A DNA stretch of 64,000 nt from Anopheles merus (GCF_017562075.2 NC_054082.1:56710136-56774135), one strand, 5' to 3'. Numbered from the stretch's first letter, positions 1 through 11,041 are shown. Translations and numbers: made by a program. The notes: generated by a model from the sequence alone, not told the origin.

Positions 1-1280
1 TTTTATATCGTAATTTGAAAGTGCATGTATTTTATGCAGATGTCCCTTAACGATGTACGACAAACGTAATAATCAAGCTGAACAAACACGCAATTATAAA
101 TACCGTAGAAACTTTAAAATTCAAGATGTCAACAAACCTAGGAAGTTATAATTATGGAATTTAGCTATTATTCTCTCACAGAATGTTTGCCAAACTCGGA
201 CTCAAAACATGACCTTGTATATGGTTTAGGCTTATGAAAATTAATATTGTTATGGCTTTGACCGTATTTAGGCTGAATTTAGGCCGGGTAGGCTTAACTG
301 AAGAAAAAAATAGTCGCTGGTTTGGAATCACATTGACCGATGTTCGCCTTTTGGCTTTCGAGTTGGCAGAGAAAAATAAAATTGAACAATTTTCGATTTT
401 ATAAATAAAGAAAAAGATTACTGGAAGATAGCTGCCAGGTTGATTTTTAAAGGAATCTTAACCAATCATTCCGTAAACCAGATGCTATCGCCGCAGCTTC
501 TACTATATGGAGTCTGGTCCGATGCTATTTGTAATGAAAATTTTGTTCTTGCTTGTAACTTCATTTTTTTCGTGTATTTCAATAATGTTTTGTGTTAATT
601 TTTCATAAAATTGGTACGAAATACTTTGTTGAACTTCATTGAAAACTACAAGCCATCAGAGTTTGTTATTTTAAAAGCTAAAACCAATGTGTCGAAATCA
701 CCCTCAAGGTGTCGATTTTACCCCATCATGGTGTCGAACTTACCCGCACTGCAGTCGTGACGCAACAAAAAACACACTTTTTTATTTTTATCAAAATGTT
801 ACCAAAATCAATCCAGTAACCGTAGTTTCTCGTAAGATGGTACATAAAACACCAAAAAAGCTTTTTCGATGTCTACTAGTAAGTTTACATTGGCAAAAGT
901 ATTGCAATCAGAGGAAAACCTTAAGGTGTCGAAACTACCCCCAGTTCCCTTACCTAAGCCAGCTTTGTTTTTCTGTTTGAATTTGTTTAAATGAAGAATC
1001 GTAGGCATAGTTCAACTATCGTCTGACCAAGATACTTCCGGCCAAGACTAGCACTAACTATCGATCAGGGAATAACAAGAGCCCATTTGGCAATAAGGTG
1101 ACACGAGCGGCTTCAGATTTCGCTTTCTTCGTATGAAAGTCATTCAAGGCTGTATTATTTTGGTGAAACTGATTCGATTTCATTTTACTGACTATTCCAC
1201 TGATTACTGATTCGAATGCTTTACAAATAAATGATGCTTAAAACATATTTTTCGCTCCGTGATTTTTCAGTAAATTTCTT
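1..1280. other. 5' flank of the CR1 element, no gene seen
   Basis: AT-rich sequence with no supported coding region. Short open frames on both strands lack splice signals or recognisable motifs. The only structure I see is the short repeated motif cluster at 689-946, listed separately. The boundary with the retrotransposon is uncertain: pyrimidine-rich DNA that may already be its 5' UTR begins somewhere around 1,200-1,300. Confidence 0.5.
689..946 (+). repeat. Cluster of GTGTCGA...ACCC motifs
   Basis: The motif GTGTCGA followed by a few A/T bases and then ACCC occurs at 689, 709, 731 and 926. The first three are spaced 20 and 22 bases apart. The cluster ends in a CCCAGTTCCCTTAC phrase very close to the end of the motif cluster near 53.8 kb (CCCCAGGTCCCCTTAC). 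It looks like a degenerate dispersed repeat of unknown class. Confidence 0.5.
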
Positions 1281-1448
1281 GTGTTTTCTGCGTCGCATCG
1301 CATTGTTGCCTATTCTACGGACTATTAAACTGCTTCACATCATCGTTGCGTGTTGGCGAATTGTTTAGTTGCACCGCAACTGTGGTTTCCTGCTGTTTTT
1401 TCCTGCTCGGCTTAGCAGTGTTGTGCTGTGATTACGCGTGATTTCGCG

Positions 1449-2468
1449 ATGGCGGCTATTTGCTTCTCGTGTGCTGAACCGCTAGAGGCCACCGGCTGCA
1501 TCATCAGCTGTGCATATTGTGACGCTACGTTCCACCGCGGCTGTTGCAAATTGCCCCCCGAGCTGATTGACGCAGTATTGTCCAATGTTGACCTGCACTG
1601 GAGCTGCATCGGCTGCACTAACATTCTTAAAAATCCGCGCTGCCGTTCGGTAAAAGAAATAGGCGCCCAGGTCGGTTTCCAAGCCGCCCTCACCTCAGCT
1701 GTAGCAGCTATCGGCAAGCTCGTTGAGCCTATTGTCGCCGAAGTTCGCAGTGGTTTTACCCTCCTTCAAACTGCATCCACGCCTCACATTCGGAATCCTG
1801 ATCCTCGACCGGCTACGGGTAGAAAGCGGAGGCGCGTAATCGAGGATTCGGCATCTCCTGGTGTAAACAGAATTGTAAACAATCGCGGTAACATCCTTTG
1901 TGCCGCGTCATCGCCAAACGCATACACCAATACCACGATTGCCGTCCAGCCGGCACCTACACAACCTCATGAACTGGTGGGAACCGATCCGTTATCATCA
2001 CCGCTTCAAGCTGCACCTCGTGAGCCATTCACAGATAGGATCTGGATCCGCCTATCCCGCTTATCAACAGCCGTCACTGTGGAACAAGTGGTCGCTTCTG
2101 TAAAGCGTCGCTTAGCCACCGATGACGTTATAGCGTATTGCCTGCTGAGAAGAGGGGTTAGTGTGGACAGCATGAATTGGCTTTCATTCAAAGTGAGAGT
2201 CCCGGCTATCCTTCGAGATGCGGCACTCACACCATCCACTTGGCCAGTCGGTATCGGTGTACGTGAGTTTTTTCCATCCCGTCAACACGACCACCAAACC
2301 TCATCTCCTATAGCCACCCGAAACCGTTTTACAACACGCACACCAGCTACTAGTACTGATCACCGCTACACCACACGCACACCAACAACGACTCACCGTT
2401 TAGCAGCACGTACGTCTACTCCACCTGATCCTGAAACAACATCATCACAACAGTGTCACCCCCGGTGA
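1449..2468 (+). CDS. CR1 retrotransposon ORF1 protein with PHD finger
   Basis: About 339 residues, starting at ATG 1449. The frame is open a little further upstream (from 1428) but without ATG. Residues ~6-58 form a PHD-type zinc finger in C4-H-C3 order: CFSC, then CAYC, then FHRGCC, then WSCIGC. A basic patch (GRKRRR) follows. The last ~80 residues are Thr/Arg/His-rich and low in complexity. ORF1 proteins of non-LTR elements bind element RNA in the ribonucleoprotein; PHD fingers in CR1 ORF1 are established. The stop codon TGA (2466-2468) lies inside the start of ORF2, which is in the -1 frame. Confidence 0.85.
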   Translation: MAAICFSCAEPLEATGCIISCAYCDATFHRGCCKLPPELIDAVLSNVDLHWSCIGCTNILKNPRCRSVKEIGAQVGFQAALTSAVAAIGKLVEPIVAEVRSGFTLLQTASTPHIRNPDPRPATGRKRRRVIEDSASPGVNRIVNNRGNILCAASSPNAYTNTTIAVQPAPTQPHELVGTDPLSSPLQAAPREPFTDRIWIRLSRLSTAVTVEQVVASVKRRLATDDVIAYCLLRRGVSVDSMNWLSFKVRVPAILRDAALTPSTWPVGIGVREFFPSRQHDHQTSSPIATRNRFTTRTPATSTDHRYTTRTPTTTHRLAARTSTPPDPETTSSQQCHPR

Positions 2469-3681
2469 ATGATACCTTGGAAGCACCCAACTCAACACTT
2501 GTTTCTGGACCGCCCCAAAACCACCGCGCTTCATCTCCGCACCTGCACCAGTCTACAATCGATCGCTTTTTCTCAACTAGACGCAGTCCCGCTCATTGCA
2601 CGCAACAAACACGCCAAGCCTCATGCTCTGACAACGCAGCTCAATTGACTTACCGTATACCCGCTTTATCCAACCACCACAATGACAACGCTACCGCTGA
2701 GTATTTAAGCTGCTATTATCAAAACGTTAGAGGTTTGCGCACTAAAACAAAAGAATTTCACCTAGCTGTATCGGAGGCTGACTTCGACCTTATCGCCCTT
2801 ACGGAAACTTGGCTTGTTGACAACATTCCATCTGCTCTTCTCTTCAACAACAACTTCTCTGTTTACCGCTGTGATCGCTCTCTCAGCGGCTCTAGCTCTC
2901 GCGGTGGTGGTGTTTTGCTAGCCGTTTCTAACGCATACGAGTCGATAGAATTACCTTCCCGTGATCGTTCTCTCGAGTATATTTGTGTGCGCGTCACCTG
3001 CAATAACGCACATCTGTACATCATGGTAGTATACATTCCACCGCAGCTTAGCTCCGAGATATCGACTCTTCGCTCTCTACATGATTGTATCAGCGGCTTC
3101 ACTCTCACACTGAAGCCTTCGGATCTGCTGTTTGTTATTGGCGATTTCAATCAGCCTAGCATAAGCTGGTCCACAGCTGATCCTTCGTCCTCGCCAGCAT
3201 ACTCATCAATCACGCACTATGAACCAACTGCGCGCTCACTGGCCAACAACACCTTTGTGGATGGATTTAAATTTAACGGATTAGTGCAACTTAATCACAT
3301 CAATAATTCGCACGGACGCATGCTTGACCTGCTCTACGCTAACAATGCTGCAGCTAAATTGTGTTCGCCTGTCTTTCCAAGTGTTGTTCCGCTTGTACCT
3401 CTTGACTCCTATCACCCGGCGTTTGACTTCAATATACGTATTAACTCGTCGACCCGACGCAATTCGACGACTCGACAAAACTCGACGACAACCGCATTTT
3501 ATCGTTATAACTTTGCTAAAGCTGACTATGTGAAACTGAACGACATGATTTCAATGTTTAACAATAGCTTTCATTGTTCCAATTTTATTTCACTTGACGA
3601 AGCAGTATGTTCATTCTCGTCCTTCATGCTGCAAGCCTTTGTTGTATGCGTCCCAGTTCAGCGTCCTAAACCTAACCCCCC
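2435..3681 (+). CDS. CR1 ORF2, first part: APE-type endonuclease
   Basis: This is the N-terminal part of ORF2. The frame opens at 2435 just after a TGA and has no ATG before the catalytic domain. The endonuclease starts near 2,710 with YYQNVRGL (active-site Asn), then LTETWL (catalytic Glu), GDFNQPSISW (Asp/Asn) and a late DSYHPAF (Asp-His pair). The domain nicks the target DNA for target-primed reverse transcription. The frame runs on to a stop at 3716-3718, but homology-like continuity leaves it at the C6 run 3676-3681 and continues one frame back. This is the single disabling change seen in the ORF. ORF1 and ORF2 overlap by 34 nt. Confidence 0.85.
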
Positions 3682-5616
3682 TGGGCGGACCGCACACTCA
3701 AACGACTCAAACGTGTAAAAAGAGCTGCTTATCGTCACTACCAAACGCGCCGCTGCCAAAGATCTCGCTCGATCTACTTTGACACGCACTCTTTATACTG
3801 CAGCTATAACAGGTTTCGATATCGCAGATATTTGAGTAAAATCCAACGTAACCTCTGCAGGTGGCCTGACTCGTTTTGGCGCTTCTACCACAGCAAAACA
3901 AAATCTACGCATACACCGAAATCCATTACGTATAAAGGAGCAACAAGTGCCAACACTAATGAAATGTGCAATCTCTTCGCGGATCGCTTCGCAGATTGCT
4001 TTTCACCGGCCATGAATGATACCGATACCATTGATGCTGCTCTCGTCAACACTCCGGCTGGCGCAATTAACATGAGCACTCCTTTCATCGACAGTGAGAT
4101 CGTTTTATCTGCCCTAGCGCAACTAAAGCCTTCCTTCGCTCCTGGACCCGACGGAATTCCTTCTACCGTGCTGAAACGCTGTCAAACGACAGTAGCACCT
4201 ATCCTTGCAAAATTGTTCAATGCATCGCTAGCCAATGGCTACTTTCCCAAAACATGGAGGAAATCTTGGATGGTTCCTATTTACAAAAAGGGCGACAGGA
4301 CAGATGCCATCAACTACCGGGGTATTACATCTTTGTGTGCCATTGCCAAGGTGTTCGAACTAGTGATATACAAACATCTGCTACATGCATGCCGCAGCTA
4401 CCTAAGCCCGTATCAACATGGATTCGTGCCAAAAAAGTCGACTACCACGAACCTGGTTGAATTTGTAACCTATTGCACTAATCAAATTGATGCCGGAGCT
4501 CAAGTCGATGCAATTTATACAGATCTGAAAGCAGCATTCGACTCTCTTCCGCACGCAATTCTTCTCGCTAAACTCGACAAGCTAGGAGTTCCCAGCTCGC
4601 TCGTACAGTGGCTTAAGTCTTACCTAACTAATCGCACATACACCGTGAAAATTGATAAGCACATGTCCAAAGAAATAGTCAGCAGCTCGGGTGTGCCACA
4701 AGGAAGCAATATTGGCCCGCTTCTCTTCATATTGTTTATCAACGATGTTACCCTGGCTTTACCTCCCGACAGTATCAGTCTGTTTGCCGACGACGCAAAA
4801 ATTTTCTCGCCTATTCACAACACAGGCGATTGTACATTCCTGCAAGACTGCATCGAAATTTTCTGTTCGTGGTGCAAGCGTAATGGACTGACTATCTGCA
4901 TCGAGAAATGCTACTGTGTGTCTTTTAGTCGATGCAGGAGCCCAGTGACTGGGACCTACTTCATGGACGGCACTGCAGTTAATCGACAGAATCATGCCAA
5001 AGACCTGGGCGTTCTGCTTGACTCTAGTTTGAACTTTAAACAGCATATCGATGACGTTGTAGCCAGAGGAAATCAATTACTTGGCGTGGTTATCCGGACA
5101 ACTAATGAATTCCGTAACCCCATGTGCATTAAAGCTGTGTACAACTGCATCGTTCGTTCGGTTCTGGAATATTCGTGCGTAGTCTGGAGCCCAACTACCG
5201 CTTCTTCAATTGCTCGACTTGAGGCGATTCAACGTAAGCTCACGAGATATGCCCTACGCCTACTTCCCTGGCAGGATCGCAATAATCTTCCTCCGTATGC
5301 TGCGCGGTGCCGTCTTCTAGGCCTTGAACCTCTTTCGGTTAGAAGACGCAATGCACAGTGCTCTTTCATCGCTGGATTGCTAAATGGCTCTATCGACTCA
5401 TCGCCTTTGTTGCATCGAGTCGATATCTATGCACCATCCCGAACACTTAGGTCTAGAGAAACTCTACGGCTCGCTCAACCCCGTTCCAGTGCTGGTCGGT
5501 CTGACCCTATGTTCCGCATGTCGGCTGTCTTCAACACTGTCTCGGATTGCTTCGACTTCGATATCTCAACTCAGTGCTTCAAGGAACGTCTCCGGCTTTT
5601 GCCGTGGCCGCAGTGA
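3676..5616 (+). CDS. CR1 ORF2, second part: reverse transcriptase
   Basis: This continues ORF2 in the -1 frame relative to the endonuclease segment; the frame is open from 3676 to the stop at 5614-5616. The basic linker (LKRLKRVKRAAY) lies before the reverse transcriptase. RT motifs appear in order: APGPDGIPS, then INYRGI, then GFVPKKSTTTN, then GVPQGSNIGPLLF, and the catalytic FADD at 4783-4794. The thumb and C-terminal region follow (EYSCVVWSP, AIQRKLTRYALRLLPW, IYAPSRTLRSR). The RT extends the nicked target on element RNA. No in-frame stop is seen, so the catalytic half is intact in this copy. Confidence 0.9.
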   Translation, partial: PPWADRTLKRLKRVKRAAYRHYQTRRCQRSRSIYFDTHSLYCSYNRFRYRRYLSKIQRNLCRWPDSFWRFYHSKTKSTHTPKSITYKGATSANTNEMCNLFADRFADCFSPAMNDTDTIDAALVNTPAGAINMSTPFIDSEIVLSALAQLKPSFAPGPDGIPSTVLKRCQTTVAPILAKLFNASLANGYFPKTWRKSWMVPIYKKGDRTDAINYRGITSLCAIAKVFELVIYKHLLHACRSYLSPYQHGFVPKKSTTTNLVEFVTYCTNQIDAGAQVDAIYTDLKAAFDSLPHAILLAKLDKLGVPSSLVQWLKSYLTNRTYTVKIDKHMSKEIVSSSGVPQGSNIGPLLFILFINDVTLALPPDSISLFADDAKIFSPIHNTGDCTFLQDCIEIFCSWCKRNGLTICIEKCYCVSFSRCRSPVTGTYFMDGTAVNRQNHAKDLGVLLDSSLNFKQHIDDVVARGNQLLGVVIRTTNEFRNPMCIKAVYNCIVRSVLEYSCVVWSPTTASSIARLEAIQRKLTRYALRLLPWQDRNNLPPYAARCRLLGLEPLSVRRRNAQCSFIAGLLNGSIDSSPLLHRVDIYAPSRTLRSRETLRLAQPRSSAGRSDPMFRMSAVFNTVSDCFDFDISTQCFKERLRLLPWPQ

Positions 5617-5704
5617 ATTGCGATGTAAATCTTATTTTTGCTATGTATTTTTTTTTCTCAATTGAACTGTTACATCTTAATTAGGCCATACGGCCCGTTG
5701 AAGA

Positions 5705-5733
5705 TTAAATAAATAATAATAATAATAATAATA
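5705..5733 (+). repeat. AAT microsatellite tail of the CR1 element
   Basis: A run of AAT/ATA units directly follows the ORF2 3' UTR (AGGCCATACGGCCC, then ATTAAATAAATAATAAT). A short tandem repeat at the 3' end is usual for CR1-type elements, in contrast to poly(A). It marks the 3' boundary of the insertion. Confidence 0.75.
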
Positions 5734-6092
5734 TATTAACACTTTGGATTGCGAAAATAACAACGATAATCACGATTTGTTCGCTTGTAAACTACGCACT
5801 ACAAGCAAAACGACAGTTGTCAACAAAGCATCCATGGTATACTGCGATATTTGGTGCATCAAACGTTAATTGTACCAAATATGGACTTACGGAAAAATGG
5901 CATATTTTCGATGAAAGGAAGGTCAATTTTGATATGAAGTCGTCAAATAACTATTTTTTTGCACCAGATTGATAATTTTTACATATAATAATGGTTAGGT
6001 GCTTGAAAATCGCTAATATCCTACAGTGCTGCTCTTAGCAAAATGGTAAGAGATATCAAAAATCTTAGCAACACATTTTAAAAGGGTGATAT
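5734..6092. other. Non-coding, nothing recognised
   Basis: AT-rich sequence between the CR1 element and the first SINE. No long open frame, splice-site pair or repeat that I can support. Confidence 0.5.
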
Positions 6093-6328
6093 ATATTTAA
6101 CAACAAAGGCCGGTCTGGTGGTACAGTTGTCAACTCGTACGACGTAACAACATGCCCGTCATGGGTTCAAGTCCCGAATAGACCGTGCCCCCATACGTAG
6201 GACAGACTATCCTGCTATGGTAACAATAAGTCACTGAAAGCCAAGCTCTCTTCATTAGTGGGTACTGGCAGGCCTTGACCGACAGCGGTTGTTGTGCCAA
6301 AGAAGAAGAAGAAGAAGATATTTAACAA
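6093..6328 (+). mobile_element. SINE200-like tRNA-derived SINE, full length with TSD
   Basis: The body at 6104-6317 starts GGCCGGTCTGGTGGTACAG and carries a pol III A-box-like segment (TGGTACAGTTGTCAACTCG) and a B box (GGGTTCAAGTCCCGA). The tRNA-like head is followed by an unrelated middle and a GTTGTTGTGCCAAAG end with a short GAA-repeat tail. The 11-bp sequence ATATTTAACAA at 6093-6103 and 6318-6328 is a perfect target-site duplication. I recognise the family as SINE200 of Anopheles from memory. It is non-coding and mobilised by the machinery of other elements. Confidence 0.85.
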
Positions 6329-8622
6329 ACGGAAGTAACCAGCATGGAACTAATGAAACACAAATGTGTTAAAATATTCATAATTGAAATGAAAAATCCT
6401 TCCATGGCTTTAGAAAGCAAATAGACTGTTTTAGAGCGAAAATATTGGTCGAAAATCGTTATAGCCATAATTGGTGCTATAGCCACATTTGGTACACTTA
6501 CTTTAACACTAAATCTTATTTTGATTTTGTCTTGGTTATTTTTTAATTGCGGATTATAAGTCTTGCATGGGGTTCATAGAATAGTCCTATGAATACATTT
6601 TGAGCTGCTTAAATAAAGACTGCTCATTTTACCCCATATGCTCATATTGTCGCGTTTGCCCCTAAGATAGTGAAAACAATATGGTCACGAAATTATCTTG
6701 ATGGATCACACAAAAATTATTATTTACGATAAAACATTACGTATTTAGAACACATTAATAATTAGTCATTATTGTATGCGGGTGCTATGCATGTATACTC
6801 ATATGAAACTATACTTCTAATCTTAATTAAATTGTGAATCGCTTCTCCTTAAAAATTACGTTTTACAATGTGTACCTTTCAGCAAATATTTTACTTTTTA
6901 CGTTTTACAGGCAGCAGCTTTTAATCTTGGTGCGATAGTTTCCCATATTGGTGCGATCGTTGCCAATTTTGATGTTTTTTTTAACAGTTTTAAATTTTAA
7001 TTCCCTTAACATATGTATACAATTTCAAAATTAGTTCGTGTACTGTTTAAGTTCAACAGACGTGAAATTTGTGTTACTAAATTTATATCAAAATTTAACT
7101 ATAACTTTTAGTCAGCTCGACACGTTTTGGCGCTATAAATCGTGAAAAAGACATCGAACTGAGCCTGCAAACATAGTTTCACGTCCCTTAAATGAAGAAT
7201 AATATTTTGATGTATTCAATTCTCATTGAAAATCATCACATTTTATCGATTTGGCATTAAACGTAACAATGTACACAACTGTTGAAAATGTATGATGATG
7301 TGCTTATGTGTTACACATGTTGTAGTAACATATGAATGTTGCAAAATAGGTAAAAAAACTGATCAACATTTTATCAATTGCTGCAAACTATCATGATTCC
7401 AGTATCAAACATATTACTTAATCAATGCTATTTAAAGTTGTAAATTTATAAAAAAAAAGTGAATTGGTTCAATTGTGCCACTTCCACTCTGTTAAAGATC
7501 CATTAGGCACAATACAAATATAAGTGCAGGTAAACAACAAGATCCGCAACACCAAAGTTTTTAGCGATTGGCCTACGGTCATGAATAAAACAGAGACGCT
7601 CCGTGGAAATTAATTGCTGGGATTATTAAGAATTATAATCTTAGAATCACTGCCCTCACAAGGTTAAATATTGCGACGATGGTGGAGGTGGTGCGCCTAG
7701 AGGACTGATAAAATGAGTTGTTTAAATTTAACTGAAACGGATAATTGAGAAAGTTTATGCGGAGCGTTGGACGCCGCAACAATAAACGTCGTTTAGTCTA
7801 TCACTATCGGTGCACTGTCTCAAGACAGTATGATGACAACGAATGATCCAAACATGAAAACTCCGTGTGAAACCATCGTGCTGTGTTTTAAAAGTGTTCG
7901 ATTGGCGAATAAGTAGATTACTATTACAATTTCTGGTTAACAAGTTTGAGTATAACATGTTTAAATATTTTCCTGAAAAACATAAATAATGGGAAATTCT
8001 CACACTTATAGCAAGTATTTAGGTTTATACTCTTCATATTCTGTAAAATTACTTTAAAACTACATATGTTGAATAACGAAGCGTCTATATAGCGCTCAAT
8101 GTCATATATATTAACATTAAATGTAATAAAACTTATGAGACAGCTATTATGGGTAAAGTCTAAAAAAATATTTGCTTTCAAATTAATTTTATAATCTAGG
8201 TTTGTGACATGATGGAAACTTAACTTGTACGTAAACTTTTTTTGCATTGAGAAACAAAGCATTTATATACGATTATTCATTGGACCGTTGTAAAGTTTTA
8301 CATAATTAGGCAAAATTTCCTTATAACACAGTTACATTTTGAATAGATATGTATTATCTTTCACATACTCTAACGAGACGATTAGCCATTAACACTACTT
8401 ACTACAAACTCGACTGCAAGTGATGAAGACTTTCTTCATTATTCAACTGAAAGGGTTAAGCGATGGAACTATCAAATGGGGTTACGGATCAAGCCTACCA
8501 TTTATAGTCATTTTTTAATCAAATCTCTTGAAAATTGTATAAAACGACTCGAGTCAAATGTGTATTTGCGTATAGTAAATCATAACTTCATAACTCATCC
8601 ATGAATTTTGCCTGTCTGTGTT
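6329..8622. other. Non-coding interval, AT-rich
   Basis: No supported gene. It includes a phrase near 6,910-6,970 in which TTGGTGCGAT is repeated next to TTGCC/TTTCC, similar in style to the motif clusters at 0.7 and 53 kb. Otherwise nothing stands out. Confidence 0.45.
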
Positions 8623-8775
8623 TGAAATTTCTTCATCTTCGTCTTTGGCACAACAACCATTGTCGGTCAAGGTCTGCCTGTATCCACTGGTGAAGTGAGC
8701 TTGTTACCATAGCAGGATAGTCAGTCCTACGTATGGAGGCACGGTCTATTTGGGGCTTGAACCCATGAAATTTCT
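8623..8775 (-). mobile_element. 5'-truncated SINE copy with TSD
   Basis: Reverse-strand copy of the same SINE family, reading TTTGGCACAACAACC on the plus strand. It lacks the tRNA-like 5' end beyond the B box: the plus-strand end is GGGCTTGAACCCATGA. A further ~20 bp is missing in the middle. TGAAATTTCT at 8623-8632 and 8766-8775 is a 10-bp TSD, so the truncation happened on insertion (incomplete reverse transcription) and is not later decay. Confidence 0.75.
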
Positions 8776-10112
8776 ACAGACATAAAATTGTGGGTTCAAA
8801 GGAAGTATATCAATATTTGTTTTTTGAAATTGTTTTGGGTATGCTTACCATTTTTTTTTTCAAAGCAAATGAATCATATCCGCACACGTAAACTGTAATA
8901 GGCAACTCGAACATACATGAGATAACAGGTTATCGCAGACACGCTACCATATTTTCGGTGATTAACGTTTCATTTCACATCGTTTGAAAATGTTCTCTAT
9001 GTATGAAATGGTGGTGAATTGAGTTAACTTCTCTAACGATGTTCAAGCTTTTAACTTCCAATTTATTTTATTATTATTATTTAAAATAGATAAAAAGCAA
9101 CAGAAAAGTTGGCAGTGTTTTTTTTAACATGACCTTCATCTAGCATGAATTATGCTGTACAAAGCAACAGGATGGCTAGATGAAGTTAAGTAATGTAGGT
9201 TCTGGGAAGAAAAATGTTGGTGCTTAGGCATTTTCTTCTCTATCGAGTTAACATACACGGTACAGTTCTGGTTGTAGCTTATCAACTTTCCTGTAAATGA
9301 CTCAATCCGTTCGAAACCAGAAACCATAAATATATCATAATAGGAGTTTCATCTGAAAGACTACTAAATATGAAATAAATGAGCAGTGCGCACATACATA
9401 CACATTCGAAACGATGACTATTTACAGTAATCGGGAAGGATGGTTTTCTGGATGACACAAAAGGGCAATACGTTTTTTTTTATCATTCAATTTTATTGCA
9501 TCTTTGTGTTTGCATCTGTCTGTGTTTGTGGTAAGCATTTGTTGTTACTAGAAGTATTTGTAAGCATTTGTTATTCTTTATTGTTTAATGCTTTCAAACA
9601 CAATAATAGAGAAAAAGCAATACTATAAGGTCTTTAAACTAAGCCCATTTGGAATCACAGTTGATGAAACGATGTTTCAATCACAACTATTCTGTCTAGA
9701 ACAATAATAAATTATGTTTTTGATAAAATTAAAGCGTTTTTGTTGGTCACACCATTCTGAGATAAAACAATAATTTGGTGGATTGGTACGTAGAATCCGA
9801 GTTTATATTTAATGCTCGAACGGATGCATTCCTTATTTACAGGAGCGTTTGTATGTGGTATCCACATTAATTCTACTGAAGCTTAATACAAACATCAAAC
9901 GATTCAAAATCGATGGTAATGAAATTTTCACCGCCCTATCGAAAGCGGTATCGAGTTGAAAGCTTACGTTATGCAACGTTGAACGTCAGCTTTGTGTTTA
10001 TAACGCTATCGTTGATCATCTGATTGCATGCTGAATCTCGTACGAGAGCAAAATTTGCTGAAACTATTTTCATTACAATTGATTGGAAAACATTCCTGTC
10101 TTTATTTTGCAG
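8776..10112. other. Non-coding interval with one weak exon-like stretch
   Basis: Mostly AT-rich with no recognised gene. At 9843-9915 a good acceptor (TTATTTACAG) is followed by 24 open codons (ERLYVVSTLILLKLN...) and a mediocre GTAATG donor. The splice phase would fit the next candidate exon at 10,113, but the signals are too weak to call it. Confidence 0.4.
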
Positions 10113-10147
10113 AGTGTGAGTGTGCGGAGGTAACGTTTCTTTTGAAA
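10113..10147 (+). CDS. Candidate micro-exon A of an unrecognised plus-strand gene
   Basis: A strong acceptor (TCCTGTCTTTATTTTGCAG) and a GTATGT donor bound 35 nt. Only one frame is open: two leading bases, then CECAEVTFLLK, ending on a codon boundary. This phase fits candidate exon B at 10,987, which starts on a codon boundary. The stretch is short, so chance is a real possibility. The product is not recognised. Confidence 0.25.
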
Positions 10148-10986
10148 GTATGTTTTATTGCCTTTCGGCAGCTCTGTATTAAATAAAAATGTAATACGGA
10201 ATCTATCTTTCCAGAAATATCATAAATAACATGTATTCATAACAGTTGTTATGTGGTTTCAATTGTATTATGCAGAAATATTTCATCCATGTTTAGATTT
10301 TGTATTGCGAAACTTTGAACTTTTTTTCATATGATGTTTATTGATTGTGTTTTACTGCTTCCGGTAATGCTACATTCTTTACCGTGTACAATACAATCCG
10401 AATATACAACGTGTTTTCTCGAACTATGCTCGTAATTGAATTTTCTGGGATAGACATCATTTTTCTTCTTCAAGCTCCAAGCTTATCGATTCATGTGCAA
10501 TATATTGTTCATATATCACTACTTTTTACTACTGATACTAACAGTATCATGTCGTATATCAAACGTATATGTGATATTTGCTGATTCATGCTTTGTTAGT
10601 TTTGAAATCAAAAAGATATGATATATAGTATAATAAAAATATATGTGATGAAGCATTAATTTATACTTTTTGAACAACCGTGTAAATGAACGCATTCTAA
10701 ATGTTAACTAATATTACTGTCAGCATACCAAGCTAACAAAATATTTATTGCAACCAACCGTAGTTGTAAGAGCGCAGCTCATAATTTATGTACAATTAAT
10801 ACGATTGGCAATTGGTAATATACAACTTAATTCTTCGCTTGCGTTGGCTAGTATTTTATATTACACTATATTGAAGCTTACCTATAAACGTAACCCCATA
10901 ACAAATTAACAAATTATCAGTAAAAAGAGCAACATCCTGCAGTTTATTGCATTAACTGTCATTTAACTCGTACATATCTTTCACAG

Positions 10987-11041
10987 TTTAGTAACGAAAC
11001 CACGAACTTCTTTCGTATGAGCATGAGGATTCGAAAACAAA
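10987..11041 (+). CDS. Candidate exon B of an unrecognised plus-strand gene
   Basis: The acceptor CATATCTTTCACAG and donor AAA|GTAAGC bound 55 nt. The other two frames are stopped; the open one reads FSNETTNFFRMSMRIRKQ plus one leftover base. The peptide is basic and fits a cytoplasmic segment, but I do not recognise the family. The leftover phase matches the two leading bases of candidate exon C at 19,400, implying an intron of about 8.4 kb, which is plausible for mosquito neuronal or signalling genes. Confidence 0.4.

Larger units (their letters stand above)
1280..5733 (+). mobile_element. CR1-clade non-LTR retrotransposon, nearly full length
   Basis: Two overlapping ORFs (ORF1 with a PHD finger; ORF2 with AP endonuclease and reverse transcriptase) are followed by a short 3' UTR ending in an AAT microsatellite rather than poly(A). 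A PHD finger in ORF1 plus a microsatellite tail fits the CR1 clade (T1/Q-like elements of Anopheles) better than Jockey, which usually has CCHC knuckles and poly(A). The 5' end is an estimate and I found no target-site duplication, which CR1 elements often lack. Only one frame break is visible in about 3.2 kb of ORF2, so the copy is probably young. Confidence 0.85.

Noticed and set aside
6104..6200. tRNA gene, because of A- and B-box-like sequences
   Set aside because: No cloverleaf; it is the head of a repeated SINE with a tail and TSD.
6880..6990. Exon after the acceptor TTTTTACGTTTTACAG
   Set aside because: The open frame is built from a repeated TTGGTGCGAT phrase and has no donor.
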